Assembly (NCBI RefSeq): GCF_002943565.1 | Contig: NZ_PJCH01000015.1 | Coordinates: 620,001-684,000, forward strand | Direction: 5' to 3' | Length of the DNA stretch: 64,000 bases | Origin: Hyphococcus luteus | GTDB lineage: Bacteria; Pseudomonadota; Alphaproteobacteria; Caulobacterales; Parvularculaceae | Shown here: positions 1-8,577 of the stretch, one piece after another | Position numbering within the stretch: position 1 is the stretch's first letter | How the letters are laid out: each line of letters starts with the position of its first letter | The notes under the pieces: generated by a model | Told to the model about the DNA's origin: nothing | Database searches by the model: none | Seen by the model: only the letters and a program-made list of their open reading frames with translations | Position numbers and translations under genes: made by a program

Positions 1-894
1 GGCGTTGGTGAAAATGGAGCGCGCGGCGCCCGTAATCGCTTTATCGATGTCGGCGTCGGGCATGACGATCACCGGGGTCTTGCCGCCAAGCTCAAGCGTT
101 ACGCGTTTGAAATTCCCCGCCGACGCCTTGATGATTTCGCGCCCCACCTCCGTCGACCCCGTAAAGGTGACCTTGTCGACGCCGGGATGGGCCGTCAGCG
201 CCGCGCCGGCTTCAACGCCGTCGCCGGTCAGAAGGTTGAACGCGCCATCGGGGAACCCTGCTTCCTGAACGAGATGGGCGAGGCGCAACGCTGTCAGCGG
301 CGTTTGCTCGGCCGGTTTCAATATAACGGCGCAGCCCGCCGCCAGCGCGGGCGCCGCTTTCTGGACAGCCATGGCGAAAGGCGTGTTCCATGGAACGATC
401 TGCGCAACGACGCCGACCGGCTCGCGGACCGTGTAAGCGTGCCAGTCGCCGGGTCCTGAAAGGCTGATCGTCTCGCCAGTCAGCTTGGTGCACCAGCCGG
501 CGTTATAGCGAATCGACTCGACGGCGTACGGAATGTCGAAGTAACGTGACTCGTTTATAGGTTTTCCGTTGTCGAGCGTTTCGAGCGTCGCAATTTCATC
601 AATATTCGCTTCCACCAATTCCGCCAGACGAAGAAGCAGTCTCGCCCGCTCAGCCGGCTTCATCTCGAAGAGCGGGCCTTCCAGCGCCGCGCGCGCCGCC
701 TTCGATGCAAGATCAGCGTCTTCCTCGCCGCCTGCCGCGACAGTCGCCAGGACCTGTCTGGTCGCTGGATTGATGCTGTCAAAAGTCTTGCCGGACGCAG
801 CGTCGCGCCAGGCGCCGCCAATCAAGAGCTGGTGTTTCGAAGCCGCGAATGTCTGCGCTTTTTCGAGGGCGGCGGCGCGAGCGGTTTCGTCCAT
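1..894 (-). CDS. Aldehyde dehydrogenase (NAD(P)+), 3'-truncated by window edge
   Basis: The first 298 codons of a classical aldehyde dehydrogenase are visible; the gene runs off the left edge. The start ATG at 894 has a good GGGAG ribosome site six bases upstream. Seen in order: the Rossmann-fold entry PWNTPF carrying the catalytic Asn, the cofactor-site motif KPAEQTP, FTGSTEVG, and the catalytic-Glu motif ELGGK. The last visible residues are FTNA, so the catalytic Cys lies just outside the window. The family oxidises aldehydes to acids with NAD(P)+. It diverges from a GMC alcohol oxidase at 990, so the pair could take an alcohol through an aldehyde to an acid. Because the hydratase/lyase nearby would release vanillin or 4-hydroxybenzaldehyde, an aromatic aldehyde is also a fair substrate guess, but specificity cannot be read from the sequence. 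Confidence 0.9.
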   Translation of the reverse strand, partial: MDETARAAALEKAQTFAASKHQLLIGGAWRDAASGKTFDSINPATRQVLATVAAGGEEDADLASKAARAALEGPLFEMKPAERARLLLRLAELVEANIDEIATLETLDNGKPINESRYFDIPYAVESIRYNAGWCTKLTGETISLSGPGDWHAYTVREPVGVVAQIVPWNTPFAMAVQKAAPALAAGCAVILKPAEQTPLTALRLAHLVQEAGFPDGAFNLLTGDGVEAGAALTAHPGVDKVTFTGSTEVGREIIKASAGNFKRVTLELGGKTPVIVMPDADIDKAITGAARSIFTNA

Positions 895-917
895 GACAAT
901 CTCCCTGATGACAAATC

Positions 918-934
918 ATATAATTCGTTTATAT
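918..934. promoter_or_regulatory. Inverted repeat in divergent ALDH/GMC promoter region
   Basis: ATATAA-TTCGT-TTATAT is a perfect 6-bp inverted repeat in the AT-rich 95-bp gap between the two divergent genes. Its position suits an operator controlling both. It does not match the palindrome found at 3528 and 6526, so a different regulator would be expected. Inference from symmetry and position only. Confidence 0.4.
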
Positions 935-989
935 CAAATCACATGTGTAATTGTACAATTTTTTCTGATTAGCAAGCCCGGACAACGAT

Positions 990-2597
990 GTGAAGCAGTA
1001 TGACTATATAATTGTCGGCGCTGGCTCTGCGGGCTGCGTGCTGGCGAGCCGTCTCAGCGAGAACCCGAAAGTCGAGGTGCTTCTGCTCGAGGCTGGTGGC
1101 TCTGACGCCAATCCTCTTTTCGCGATGCCTCTGGGCTTCCTCACGGCTGCGCGGAATCCGGCCATCGACTGGGGGTATGCGACCGAGCCGGAGCCGCATA
1201 TGAACGGCCGCGTCCTGCCCCTTCCCCGCGGTAAAATCATGGGCGGCTGCTCAACCGTCAACGGCATGATCTACATGCGCGGCCATTCGCTGGATTACGA
1301 CGGCTGGCGTCAAATGGGCTGCGCCGGCTGGGGCGCCGATGACGTTCTTCCTTATTTCCGCAAAATGGAAAGCAGCTGGCGCGGCGGCGGAGAGCTGCAT
1401 GGCGGCGACGGACCTTTGAGCGTGCAGCGGGTCGACAGCGAACGGCTCGGCGGCGACCCGGTCTGGCGCGCGGCGAAAGCGGCGGGACACGATTATGCGC
1501 CCGACTTCAGCAACGGCGCGCTCGGCTATGGCGAGTGCGAGGTCACCGTCAACACGCGCGGGCGACGCGCAAGCGCCTCTCGCGCCTATCTTGGGCCCGC
1601 AGCCTCGCGCGCGAACCTAACCATCGCCAAAAACTCAATAGCAACGCGCATCCTCATCGAAAACGGTCGCGCGACAGGTCTTGTCTATCGGAGCAACGGC
1701 GCGGAGAAAAAAGCGCTCGCCGCACGTGAAGTGATCCTTTCCGGAGGCTCCTATAATTCGCCGCAACTTCTGATGCTGTCGGGCGTAGGTCCCGCCGGCC
1801 ACCTGCAAGAGATGGGCATTGAGGTTCGAAAAGACCTGCCCGGCGTCGGGCGCAATCTTTCCGAGCACCCCTGTCTTTATGCGGAATATGAAACCCATGA
1901 GTCGGTGACATTCCTCAATGCGTTGCGCCTTGACCGCCTGGCGCGCTCCGTCCTCGCCTGGGCGATTAGCGGCAAGGGACCGATGTCGACGCAGATCTGC
2001 AACTGCGCGATCATGCTCAAAACGAGGCCGGAACTGGAGCGGCCCGATATTCAGCTCATGATCCTGCCGGTGAGGCTCGACGCGCGCCCGTGGATTCCGG
2101 GCGTCGGCCAAAGGCAGGCCCATGTTTTCTCCATCATGATCATTCACCTGCATCCGGCAAGCCGCGGCAAGCTGACGCTTCGCTCCGTCGATCCCCTGGA
2201 GAAACCGAAAATCAGTCTCAACCTTCTTTCAACGCCGCAGGACTTCGCCGATGTGCGCGAAGGCGTCGCCGCTGTTCGCAAACTGTTTTCAACATCGCCT
2301 CTGGCCGAAATGATTTCCAAAGAACGAAAACCCGGCGCGTCAATCGCCGATGAGGGCGCGCTTGATGATTATATCCGGAACAATCTCGGCATTACGCAGC
2401 ATCCGGTCGGCACCTGTTCCATGGGCGTTTCAGAGGAGGCGGTCGTCTCCCCTCGTTTGTGCGTTCGCGGGATTGACGGCTTGCGCGTCGTCGACGCCTC
2501 CGTCATGCCCACGGTTCCCAGCGGCAACACCAACGCCGCCGTCATCATGATCGCCGAGAAGGCGGCAGACATGATCCGCGAGGATCACGCCTGCTGA
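990..2597 (+). CDS. GMC-family FAD-dependent oxidoreductase (choline/alcohol dehydrogenase-like)
   Basis: A 535-residue flavoprotein of normal family length, starting at a GTG. The N-terminus has the FAD dinucleotide-binding motif VGAGSAGCVLASRL. GMC signature 1 (GGCSTVNGMIYMRG) lies near residue 90 and signature 2 (SGGSYNSPQLL) near residue 250. The C-terminal domain carries HPVGTCSMG and PSGNTNAAV, which hold the active-site His and Asn pair. The family oxidises primary alcohols to aldehydes with FAD. No signal peptide is seen, so it is cytoplasmic or membrane-peripheral. The divergent aldehyde dehydrogenase could remove its product. It converges on the hydratase/lyase gene with a 15-bp gap. 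Choline dehydrogenase is the usual automatic name, but the catabolic context makes a different alcohol more likely. Confidence 0.88.
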   Translation: MKQYDYIIVGAGSAGCVLASRLSENPKVEVLLLEAGGSDANPLFAMPLGFLTAARNPAIDWGYATEPEPHMNGRVLPLPRGKIMGGCSTVNGMIYMRGHSLDYDGWRQMGCAGWGADDVLPYFRKMESSWRGGGELHGGDGPLSVQRVDSERLGGDPVWRAAKAAGHDYAPDFSNGALGYGECEVTVNTRGRRASASRAYLGPAASRANLTIAKNSIATRILIENGRATGLVYRSNGAEKKALAAREVILSGGSYNSPQLLMLSGVGPAGHLQEMGIEVRKDLPGVGRNLSEHPCLYAEYETHESVTFLNALRLDRLARSVLAWAISGKGPMSTQICNCAIMLKTRPELERPDIQLMILPVRLDARPWIPGVGQRQAHVFSIMIIHLHPASRGKLTLRSVDPLEKPKISLNLLSTPQDFADVREGVAAVRKLFSTSPLAEMISKERKPGASIADEGALDDYIRNNLGITQHPVGTCSMGVSEEAVVSPRLCVRGIDGLRVVDASVMPTVPSGNTNAAVIMIAEKAADMIREDHAC

Positions 2598-2612
2598 CGC
2601 GAGAAGCCCGAT

Positions 2613-3470
2613 CTATTCGCGGGTGTAATTGCCGTGACCAGGGCGGAAGGATTTCTCGTCGAGGAACTGCTTCAGTCCTTCCTGCTTGCCTTTTTCCGGA
2701 TCCACAAAAGCAAGCTGGTCCATTTTGGCGGTCAGATATTCCGCCGCCTGCTCCCAGTCCATGTAACGGGCGAATTTGTACGCCATGCGCGCCTGGCGCA
2801 AAACCGTGGGGTTCTTTTCCAGCAGGATTTTGGCAAGTTCGCGCGTTCTCTCCACCAGCTGCTCCGCGGGCACGGCCTCGTTCACAAGGCCCAGTTCTTT
2901 CGCCCGCGCGCCCGTGAACTTCTCGCCGGTCATCACATAATACATCGCTTCACGGTCGCCCATCAGCGTCGATATCGCCTTTGAGACAACGCCGCCCGGA
3001 ATGACGCCCCAGTTGATTTCCGACAATCCGAACACGGCCTTTTCGTCCGTAACCGCAAGATCGCAGCAGATGAGCGGCGTGAAGGCGCCGCCGAAACACC
3101 AGCCGTTCACCATGGCGATGGTGGGCTTCGCATAGTGCATGAGTGTGCGCCACTGCCAGGCGCGGGTGGAGCGATAGGCGCGATGGCGATGCACGTCCGA
3201 TAGACCGTCCGTTGCACGGAAGAAATCCTTAAGGTCCATGCCTGCGGACCAAGCGTCGCCAATGCCGGTGAGAACGATCACGCCGCACCGGTCATCGACT
3301 TCAAGCGCATCGAAAATCTCGTTCATTTCCTCGGCGAGGCCGACGCTCATTGCATTGCGCTTTTCCGGCCTGTTGAACCGGACCCATGCAATTCCGTCCT
3401 CGAAATCGACAATCACATTATCGCCGCCAGGAAGATTGTCGGCGTGCTTGTATTCAGTTTTTTCCGTCAT
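2613..3470 (-). CDS. ferB: p-Hydroxycinnamoyl-CoA (feruloyl-CoA) hydratase/lyase
   Basis: A crotonase-fold enzyme of 285 residues that resembles bacterial hydroxycinnamoyl-CoA hydratase-lyase along its full length. Shared blocks include NRPEKRNAMS, AGMDLKDFF, YAKPTIAMVNGWCFGG (oxyanion region) and FGLSEINWG, whose Glu151 matches the catalytic Glu of the family. Known family reaction: hydration of feruloyl-, caffeoyl- or p-coumaroyl-CoA, then retro-aldol cleavage to vanillin, protocatechualdehyde or 4-hydroxybenzaldehyde plus acetyl-CoA. The ATG at 3470 is chosen because GGAAAGGG lies just upstream; a start at 3491 would translate that ribosome site. It is transcribed alone from a promoter overlapped by the palindrome at 3528. 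The ferA-like ligase lies directly upstream on the same strand. Confidence 0.88.
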   Translation of the reverse strand: MTEKTEYKHADNLPGGDNVIVDFEDGIAWVRFNRPEKRNAMSVGLAEEMNEIFDALEVDDRCGVIVLTGIGDAWSAGMDLKDFFRATDGLSDVHRHRAYRSTRAWQWRTLMHYAKPTIAMVNGWCFGGAFTPLICCDLAVTDEKAVFGLSEINWGVIPGGVVSKAISTLMGDREAMYYVMTGEKFTGARAKELGLVNEAVPAEQLVERTRELAKILLEKNPTVLRQARMAYKFARYMDWEQAAEYLTAKMDQLAFVDPEKGKQEGLKQFLDEKSFRPGHGNYTRE

Positions 3471-3525
3471 GATCTTTTCCCTTTCCTTCATCCGGCTAAT
3501 GCGGGTCCTCTCTTAGCGAGCGGCC

Positions 3526-3554
3526 TTTATCAGCCAGACTGATATTGAAATTAA
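3526..3554 (-). promoter_or_regulatory. Promoter with MarR-type operator, copy 1
   Basis: On the minus strand a -35-like TTAATT (3554-3549) and a -10-like GATAAA (3531-3526) are spaced by 17 bp. A perfect palindrome, TATCAG-CCAGA-CTGATA (3528-3544), covers the spacer and part of the -10. The same 18-bp core recurs at 6527-6544 with the same geometry. A repressor bound here would block RNA polymerase. The MarR protein encoded at 8058-8513 is the obvious candidate (inference). Confidence 0.65.
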
Positions 3555-3580
3555 AATTACGCCTGCATTTGGCACCTCTG

Positions 3581-5704
3581 TTATTTCCCTTTCACGATGA
3601 GCGCATCGAGAGCCATGGCGCCTTCGCCGTCAGCGAAAAGCATCACCGGATTAATGTCGACTTCCGTTATCGACGGATCGGCGCGCATCGCGTCTCCCAA
3701 CAGCACAACGATTTCCGCGAGAGCGTTAACGTCACGCGCCGGCTGTCCGCGGAATGCTTTTAAAAGACTTGCGCCCTGCATCGCGCAGATGCGCTCTACA
3801 GCCTGCTTATGGGTTATGTCGGGCGGCATGATCTCAACGGCTTTCAACGCCTCGATCCAGACGCCCCCAAGCCCCGCGAGAACGACCGGCCCCCATTCCG
3901 GATCCCGTTTCGCGCCGACGACCATTTCAAGACCCGGCTTTGACATTTGCTCAAGAAGCACGCCCTCAAGCTCGGCGGTTTTCGACGCCTCGGCGATATT
4001 CGCATGAAGCCTGTCCCAGGCGGCTTTCAACTCAGCCTCATCCTTGACGCCGACGATGACGCCGCCGATGTCGCTCTTGTGCATCAGCGTGGAGCCATGC
4101 GCCTTGATGACGATCGGATAACCAATCTCCGACGCCTTGGCGCAAGCATCGTTCACGGAACTGACAAGGCCGCCCTTCGGAACCGGAACGCCGAGCTTTT
4201 TCAGCCACGCCTTGCCGTCATATTCCGAAACGGCGCCCGCGCCTTTGAGCAACGGCAGGCCTTCAGGCGCCGCCCTCCGGCCTTCCGCCGCCTCGCGCGC
4301 CTTGGCGAAGCCATGCACCGCCGCCATGGCGCGGATCGAACGGTCCAGCGAGCGGAACAGCGGAATCTCATTGTCCCGCACGATGGTCTTGAACTCGTCA
4401 TCGAGGGCGGACTGATCGCCGGTAATGGTCAGAACCACCGGCTTGTCGGTCCCCTTCATAACCGGCGCCAGAGCTTCCGCTTTCGCCCGCTGCTGGTGCG
4501 GTCCGCCGCCGATCATGGCGTACAAGATGGAAGCGGCGTTGTCGTCCGCCAGCAGCGCGGCCGCCGTATCGGTATAGACGCCGGCGTTCGAGTAGCCGGC
4601 GGTGCCAAGATCGAGCGGAAGGTCGATTTCCATTCCAGCCGGAACCAGAGACTTGAAAAGCTCCAGCGTCGCCGCCGACGGGGTCGCCAACGGCAATCCG
4701 ACATCTTCGATCATGTCGAGAGAAAGACCTCTTATGGCGCCTGAATTGGTGACGATGGCGGCGTCTCCAAAAGGCGATTTCGGAAAACGCTGCAGGATCA
4801 CCGTCGCGTCGAGAAGCTCGTCCATGGTTTCAACAAGGACGACCGCCTCCTTCTCGACTGCCGTCTTCATCATGGCGTAATCGCCCGTCAGGGCGCCCGT
4901 ATGGGATTGCGCAGCCTCTCTGGCGCGCGCGCTGCGGCCCGGATGCAGCATGATGATGGGCACGCCCTTTTCACGGGCGCGCCGCGCCGCGGCGAGAAAG
5001 GCTTGAGGATCGCGGATCTGTTCGATGTAAAGCGCGACCGCGGCAACGCCCTCCTCGATCACATAGGAAACGAAATCCGCCGCATGCAGGACCGCCTCGT
5101 TGCCCGTGGTGATCATGTGTGAAATGGAAAGGCCGCGCGCGCGGAAAGCATCCCGCACGCTTGTCGCGGTCGCCCCGCTCTGAGCGATCACTGCAACGCG
5201 CCTTGCGCCTTTCGCGCTCATCGTGTCGAAGCTTTGCCCTTCGAACGTCGCAGAAAATCCGTCGGCGTAATTGATGAAACCAAGGCAGTTCGGCCCGATG
5301 AGCGCCAATCCGTTTTCACGGCAAAGGGCGGAGATCGCCTCCTGTTCCGCACGGCCTGCTTCGCCTGTTTCGCCGAAACCGGAAGCGAACACGACAGCCC
5401 CGCCGACCTTGCGCGCGGCGCAATCCTCCAGCGCCTGACGGATTGCGGCGTGCGGAATGTTCAAGATGACTGCGTCGGTTCCCTCAGGAATGTCGCGCAG
5501 CGACTTCACGCAAGGACGGCCGTTGATTTCATCGCGGCGGGGACTGACAAGGGTCAGCGCCCCGTCAAAACCCGAAGCCTGAACATTCCCCAGGACCGCG
5601 CCGCCGATGGACTTCGGGTCCGGCGAGGCGCCGGCGATGGCGACGGAGGATGGGTTAAGAAGCCGGCGCAAATCAAAACGCGGTGCGGAACCGGAAACGC
5701 TCAT
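3581..5704 (-). CDS. ferA: NDP-forming acyl-CoA synthetase, probable feruloyl-CoA synthetase
   Basis: A 707-residue fused acyl-CoA ligase of the ADP-forming superfamily. Order: CoA-binding Rossmann domain (about 10-140), succinyl-CoA-ligase-like domain with the phosphohistidine motif QSHTGAL (His268), and a C-terminal ATP-grasp domain from about 490 (IKAHGSTLMHKSDIGG, then EVDINPVML near the end). Family chemistry: acid + CoA + ATP gives acyl-CoA + ADP + Pi through a phosphohistidine. The sphingomonad ferulate ligase FerA belongs to this superfamily, unlike the AMP-forming Fcs of pseudomonads. With the hydratase/lyase next door, hydroxycinnamate activation is the best call. The ATG at 5704 begins two bases after the aldolase stop; an upstream start at 5791 would run into that gene. 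It is co-transcribed with the aldolase. Confidence 0.8.
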   Translation of the reverse strand: MSVSGSAPRFDLRRLLNPSSVAIAGASPDPKSIGGAVLGNVQASGFDGALTLVSPRRDEINGRPCVKSLRDIPEGTDAVILNIPHAAIRQALEDCAARKVGGAVVFASGFGETGEAGRAEQEAISALCRENGLALIGPNCLGFINYADGFSATFEGQSFDTMSAKGARRVAVIAQSGATATSVRDAFRARGLSISHMITTGNEAVLHAADFVSYVIEEGVAAVALYIEQIRDPQAFLAAARRAREKGVPIIMLHPGRSARAREAAQSHTGALTGDYAMMKTAVEKEAVVLVETMDELLDATVILQRFPKSPFGDAAIVTNSGAIRGLSLDMIEDVGLPLATPSAATLELFKSLVPAGMEIDLPLDLGTAGYSNAGVYTDTAAALLADDNAASILYAMIGGGPHQQRAKAEALAPVMKGTDKPVVLTITGDQSALDDEFKTIVRDNEIPLFRSLDRSIRAMAAVHGFAKAREAAEGRRAAPEGLPLLKGAGAVSEYDGKAWLKKLGVPVPKGGLVSSVNDACAKASEIGYPIVIKAHGSTLMHKSDIGGVIVGVKDEAELKAAWDRLHANIAEASKTAELEGVLLEQMSKPGLEMVVGAKRDPEWGPVVLAGLGGVWIEALKAVEIMPPDITHKQAVERICAMQGASLLKAFRGQPARDVNALAEIVVLLGDAMRADPSITEVDINPVMLFADGEGAMALDALIVKGK

Positions 5705-5706
5705 GG

Positions 5707-6489
5707 TCAATCTTCTTTCTGACGATAAGGACTGAAATTGGCCGCCGCCGCTTTCAGCGCATTTTTGTACATGGTGAGATCCGATTGCCATGCGATATAT
5801 TTGACGCCGCGCTCCACATAGGATTTCAGCTGATCGGGATTGCCGACCACAGCGCCGAGATGTTTGCCGTGACGGACCCCGGCTTCGATCACCTTGTCGA
5901 CAGCCGCCTGCACGTCAGGATGGCCCGCCTTTCCGGGATGGCCGAGCGACTGGCTTAAATCGCCTGTCCCAATAAACAGGACGTCGAGATGATCGATCTC
6001 GCAAAGCGCCTCGATCTCATCGACCATCTCTTTATTTTCGACATGCACCGAGACCACGGTTTCGCGATTGGCGCGCTCCACATATTCGTCGACATTAAAA
6101 AAGGCGTAGCCGGCGGCGCGGCATCCCGGCGCCCACCCTCTTCCGCCGATGGGATGATATTTGGATTTGTGGACAACCTCCCGGACCTGATCGGGATGTC
6201 GCAGCGAGGGCACCTGAACGCCGCTGGCGCCGCTGTCGAGCGCATGAAGGATGTTCGCCTCGCTGGCGTCCTGCGTGCGGATGATTGAGCTCATGCCCGC
6301 CCGCTCGCAGGCGCGGATCATGGTTTCGACGTCCGCATGACCGAAGGTTGAGTGTTCGCAGTCGATAATCAGAAAATCGAACCCGGCGAATCCGAAAAGC
6401 TCCACCAGATTTGGAGAGTTGAACTTAAAGAATGAACCAAAAACCGTCTCTCCGCGGTCGAGCTTTTTTTTGATGCAGCTGTTAAACAT
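5707..6489 (-). CDS. HpcH/HpaI family aldolase
   Basis: A 260-residue class II TIM-barrel aldolase of the HpcH/HpaI (citrate lyase beta-like) family. Visible family marks are the DCEHSTFG motif with catalytic His46, the IIRTQD loop with its Arg, the substrate loop GVQVPSL, a VENKE segment with a metal-binding Glu, and FIGTGDLS with the metal-binding Asp. The family performs reversible retro-aldol cleavage to pyruvate, oxaloacetate or glyoxylate plus an aldehyde. It is the first gene of a two-gene operon with the ferA-like ligase (2-bp gap), preceded by the operator at 6526. A role for such an aldolase in CoA-dependent hydroxycinnamate breakdown is not canonical. It may serve lower aromatic-ring catabolism (4-hydroxy-2-oxo acid cleavage) or an aldehyde-consuming side route. 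Confidence 0.85.
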   Translation of the reverse strand: MFNSCIKKKLDRGETVFGSFFKFNSPNLVELFGFAGFDFLIIDCEHSTFGHADVETMIRACERAGMSSIIRTQDASEANILHALDSGASGVQVPSLRHPDQVREVVHKSKYHPIGGRGWAPGCRAAGYAFFNVDEYVERANRETVVSVHVENKEMVDEIEALCEIDHLDVLFIGTGDLSQSLGHPGKAGHPDVQAAVDKVIEAGVRHGKHLGAVVGNPDQLKSYVERGVKYIAWQSDLTMYKNALKAAAANFSPYRQKED

Positions 6490-6524
6490 GATGGGGTTCC
6501 ACGTAATTGCGTTGCGCGATATTC

Positions 6525-6553
6525 AATATCAGCCAGACTGATATAGGAAACAA
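6525..6553 (-). promoter_or_regulatory. Promoter with MarR-type operator, copy 2
   Basis: The minus strand carries TTGTTT (6553-6548), a 17-bp spacer and GATATT (6530-6525), a recognisable sigma-70-like promoter about 35 bp upstream of the aldolase ATG. The spacer is filled by ATATCAGCCAGACTGATAT (6526-6544), a 7-bp perfect inverted repeat around a 5-bp centre. Its core matches the palindrome at 3528. Repression by the local MarR protein is inferred. Confidence 0.68.
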
Positions 6554-6596
6554 TGTCAGCCTCGCCTTACCTTCATTATTGCACATCTCCGGTGAA

Positions 6597-7949
6597 TCAG
6601 GCGGTCGCTTGTTCGGCTTCTTCGTCAGCCGTCAGCCGCCCGCCCCCGGCCAGCAGCATGGTAAGCGCGGGAATGACGGAAATGACCGCAAATACAGCGA
6701 AGACGGACATCCGGCCAAGCCCGGCGCCGACAAGCAATCCGCCCAGCATCGGCCCGAGGATCGATCCGACTCGTCCCCAGCCGACAATATAACCGACACC
6801 CGTATTGCGCATTTCCACCGTGTAGATGTTGATCGCTACGAGGAAGACGCCGGTATAAGCGCCGACCGTGAACATGGTCATGACGCCTGCGGTCGTCAGC
6901 AGCAGCCAAGGCGCCGGCGGCGCCATGCCGAAAAAGATCAGCGCCACGGTGAGCAACGCAAAATAGGCCGCCGTCAGCTTCACATTGTCGAACCATTTGG
7001 TCAGAATGGCGATGGAGATGTGACCGACAACGCCGAAAACGCCGTTGAGCACGCCCACATAGCTCGCCATAACCGGTGTCAGTCCCGCATTCACCAGCAC
7101 CTGCGGCTTCCAGTTCATCAGGAAGTAGCCGACAATGGCGTAAGCAAAGGACGCCACCCAGATCAGGATCGTCTGGGTCCGCATTCCCTCCGACAGAAGC
7201 AGCGCAAAACTCGGCTTTCCTTTTGTCTTGACCTTTTTCGGCGGCAGCGCGTCCAGCTGCGTGAAATTCAGCTTTCCAAGCACCTTGTTGATCCGCTGAA
7301 GCGCGTTGCGCGGCTGCTGGCTCGTAAGATATTCCGGCGATTCCAGCAGGAAAAAATATCCAAGTATCAGGACCACGCAATTAAGGACCCCGCCGGCCAC
7401 AAAGATGTAGCGCCAGCCCAGCGTATCCAGCACGTTCGCCGCGACGAGGCCGCTGAGCGCCATCCCGATCGAAAATCCGGTGTGCAGACTAGCAATGAGC
7501 AGATTGCGCCAGCGTTCATTGCTGAACTCGGACACCATCACATTGAGGCTCACAACAAGCGTCCCAAGCCCCAGCCCCATCACGAAACGCAGGGCAAGGA
7601 TTACCCAGATGCTGCCGGCAATTGCAGAAAGCCAGTGCACCACCGTTATAATAGCGACCGCCGCCAGGATGACAGTGCGACGGCCAACGCGGTCGGCCAC
7701 GGGCGCGACAAAAAACGCGCCAAGCGCCAGACCGACCGATGTTGCGCTGAACGCCAGCCCCAGAATTTCCGGAGACACCGACCATTCCTTCGTCAGCTCA
7801 GGCGCCGCGAGTCCGAGCGAAAGAACGTCATAGCCCTCCGACATGTTGATCAGACAGCACAAGCCTACGACCAAGAATTGCAGCAAGCTCATGGGCGATT
7901 GCGCAATGACTTCGCGCGCGGGGTTATCGCTCGCCTGATCATCTCTCAT
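6597..7949 (-). CDS. MFS transporter, aromatic acid:H+ symporter type (PcaK/BenK-like)
   Basis: A 450-residue, 12-helix major facilitator protein. The loop between helices 2 and 3 has the MFS motif (PVADRVGRRTVILA), and helix 1 has the EGYDVLSLG segment typical of the aromatic-acid symporter group, whose acidic residue is needed for transport. A charged central loop (about residues 200-245) separates the two six-helix halves. Family role: proton-driven uptake of benzoate-type acids across the inner membrane. The ATG at 7949 is preferred because GGAG lies six bases upstream; a TTG 12 bases earlier lacks a site. It follows marR by 108 bp and precedes the aldolase-ligase operon, so import of the hydroxycinnamate or a product is the likely role. 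Confidence 0.85.
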   Translation of the reverse strand: MRDDQASDNPAREVIAQSPMSLLQFLVVGLCCLINMSEGYDVLSLGLAAPELTKEWSVSPEILGLAFSATSVGLALGAFFVAPVADRVGRRTVILAAVAIITVVHWLSAIAGSIWVILALRFVMGLGLGTLVVSLNVMVSEFSNERWRNLLIASLHTGFSIGMALSGLVAANVLDTLGWRYIFVAGGVLNCVVLILGYFFLLESPEYLTSQQPRNALQRINKVLGKLNFTQLDALPPKKVKTKGKPSFALLLSEGMRTQTILIWVASFAYAIVGYFLMNWKPQVLVNAGLTPVMASYVGVLNGVFGVVGHISIAILTKWFDNVKLTAAYFALLTVALIFFGMAPPAPWLLLTTAGVMTMFTVGAYTGVFLVAINIYTVEMRNTGVGYIVGWGRVGSILGPMLGGLLVGAGLGRMSVFAVFAVISVIPALTMLLAGGGRLTADEEAEQATA

Positions 7950-8057
7950 AAGGCGCTCCAATATTGCGGCCGCAGAGAACGAACTGCAGCGGACTTAAGG
8001 GAAAAATACGAAAACATGGTGCGGCACAGCCCTGCGGCGCGTCTGCAACGCCGGGCG

Positions 8058-8513
8058 TCAGTCCATATTCCGCAAAAGCCGGAACAGGCTTGCGCGAAAT
8101 TCGTCGCGCTGCTGCTTTGAGAACGACCGAAACAGCAGTTTCTCGAGTTTCAACGCCTCTTCCGAACAGTCGCGCAACGTGCGGCGGCCGGCGCGCGTCA
8201 ACGACATCTCGAGGACGCGCCGGTTTTCCGGAGACACGATCCTCTTGATGAGGCCGAGCCCCTCGAGCTGGGCGATCTGCTTGTTCATGGTCTGCGGGCG
8301 CACATCGAAAAGCCGTGAAAGCTCCGCCGAAGACAGATGGCTGTGATGATCTATTTCCGCCAGCACGCGAAATTGCACCGCAGTGACGCCATAGGGTTCG
8401 AGCGCCGCGCCGAGACGCATCGACGACTTCAGCTGTACGTGTTTGATCAGATAAAGAAGCAGCGGTCCCTCGGAAAATTTCGGGTCCGCCGTCTTTTTCG
8501 CAGCGCCGCTCAT
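8058..8513 (-). CDS. MarR-family transcriptional regulator (FerC-like candidate)
   Basis: A 151-residue winged-helix protein. The recognition region reads LSRLFDVRPQTMNKQIAQLE, followed by a wing with SPENRRVLEMSLT, as in MarR dimers. The ATG at 8513 has an AGAGG ribosome site; the ATG at 8549 has none. MarR proteins bind short palindromes and release DNA on binding aromatic ligands or their CoA thioesters. In sphingomonads a MarR protein (FerC) represses ferulate genes and responds to feruloyl-CoA. The two matching palindromes at 3528 and 6526 are its probable sites. It sits between the MetE-like gene (64 bp) and the importer (108 bp); no copy of the palindrome is seen in front of marR itself. 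Confidence 0.85.
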   Translation of the reverse strand: MSGAAKKTADPKFSEGPLLLYLIKHVQLKSSMRLGAALEPYGVTAVQFRVLAEIDHHSHLSSAELSRLFDVRPQTMNKQIAQLEGLGLIKRIVSPENRRVLEMSLTRAGRRTLRDCSEEALKLEKLLFRSFSKQQRDEFRASLFRLLRNMD

Positions 8514-8577
8514 GTCGCCTCTTTGGCTCAAATCGAGGCGAGTGTCCATAGAAACAATGAGAGCCGAACCGCATCAT

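Noticed and set aside
6507-8120. 537-codon open frame on the plus strand
   Set aside because: Opposite the aromatic-acid importer; Arg/His/Gln-rich with no helices or motifs.
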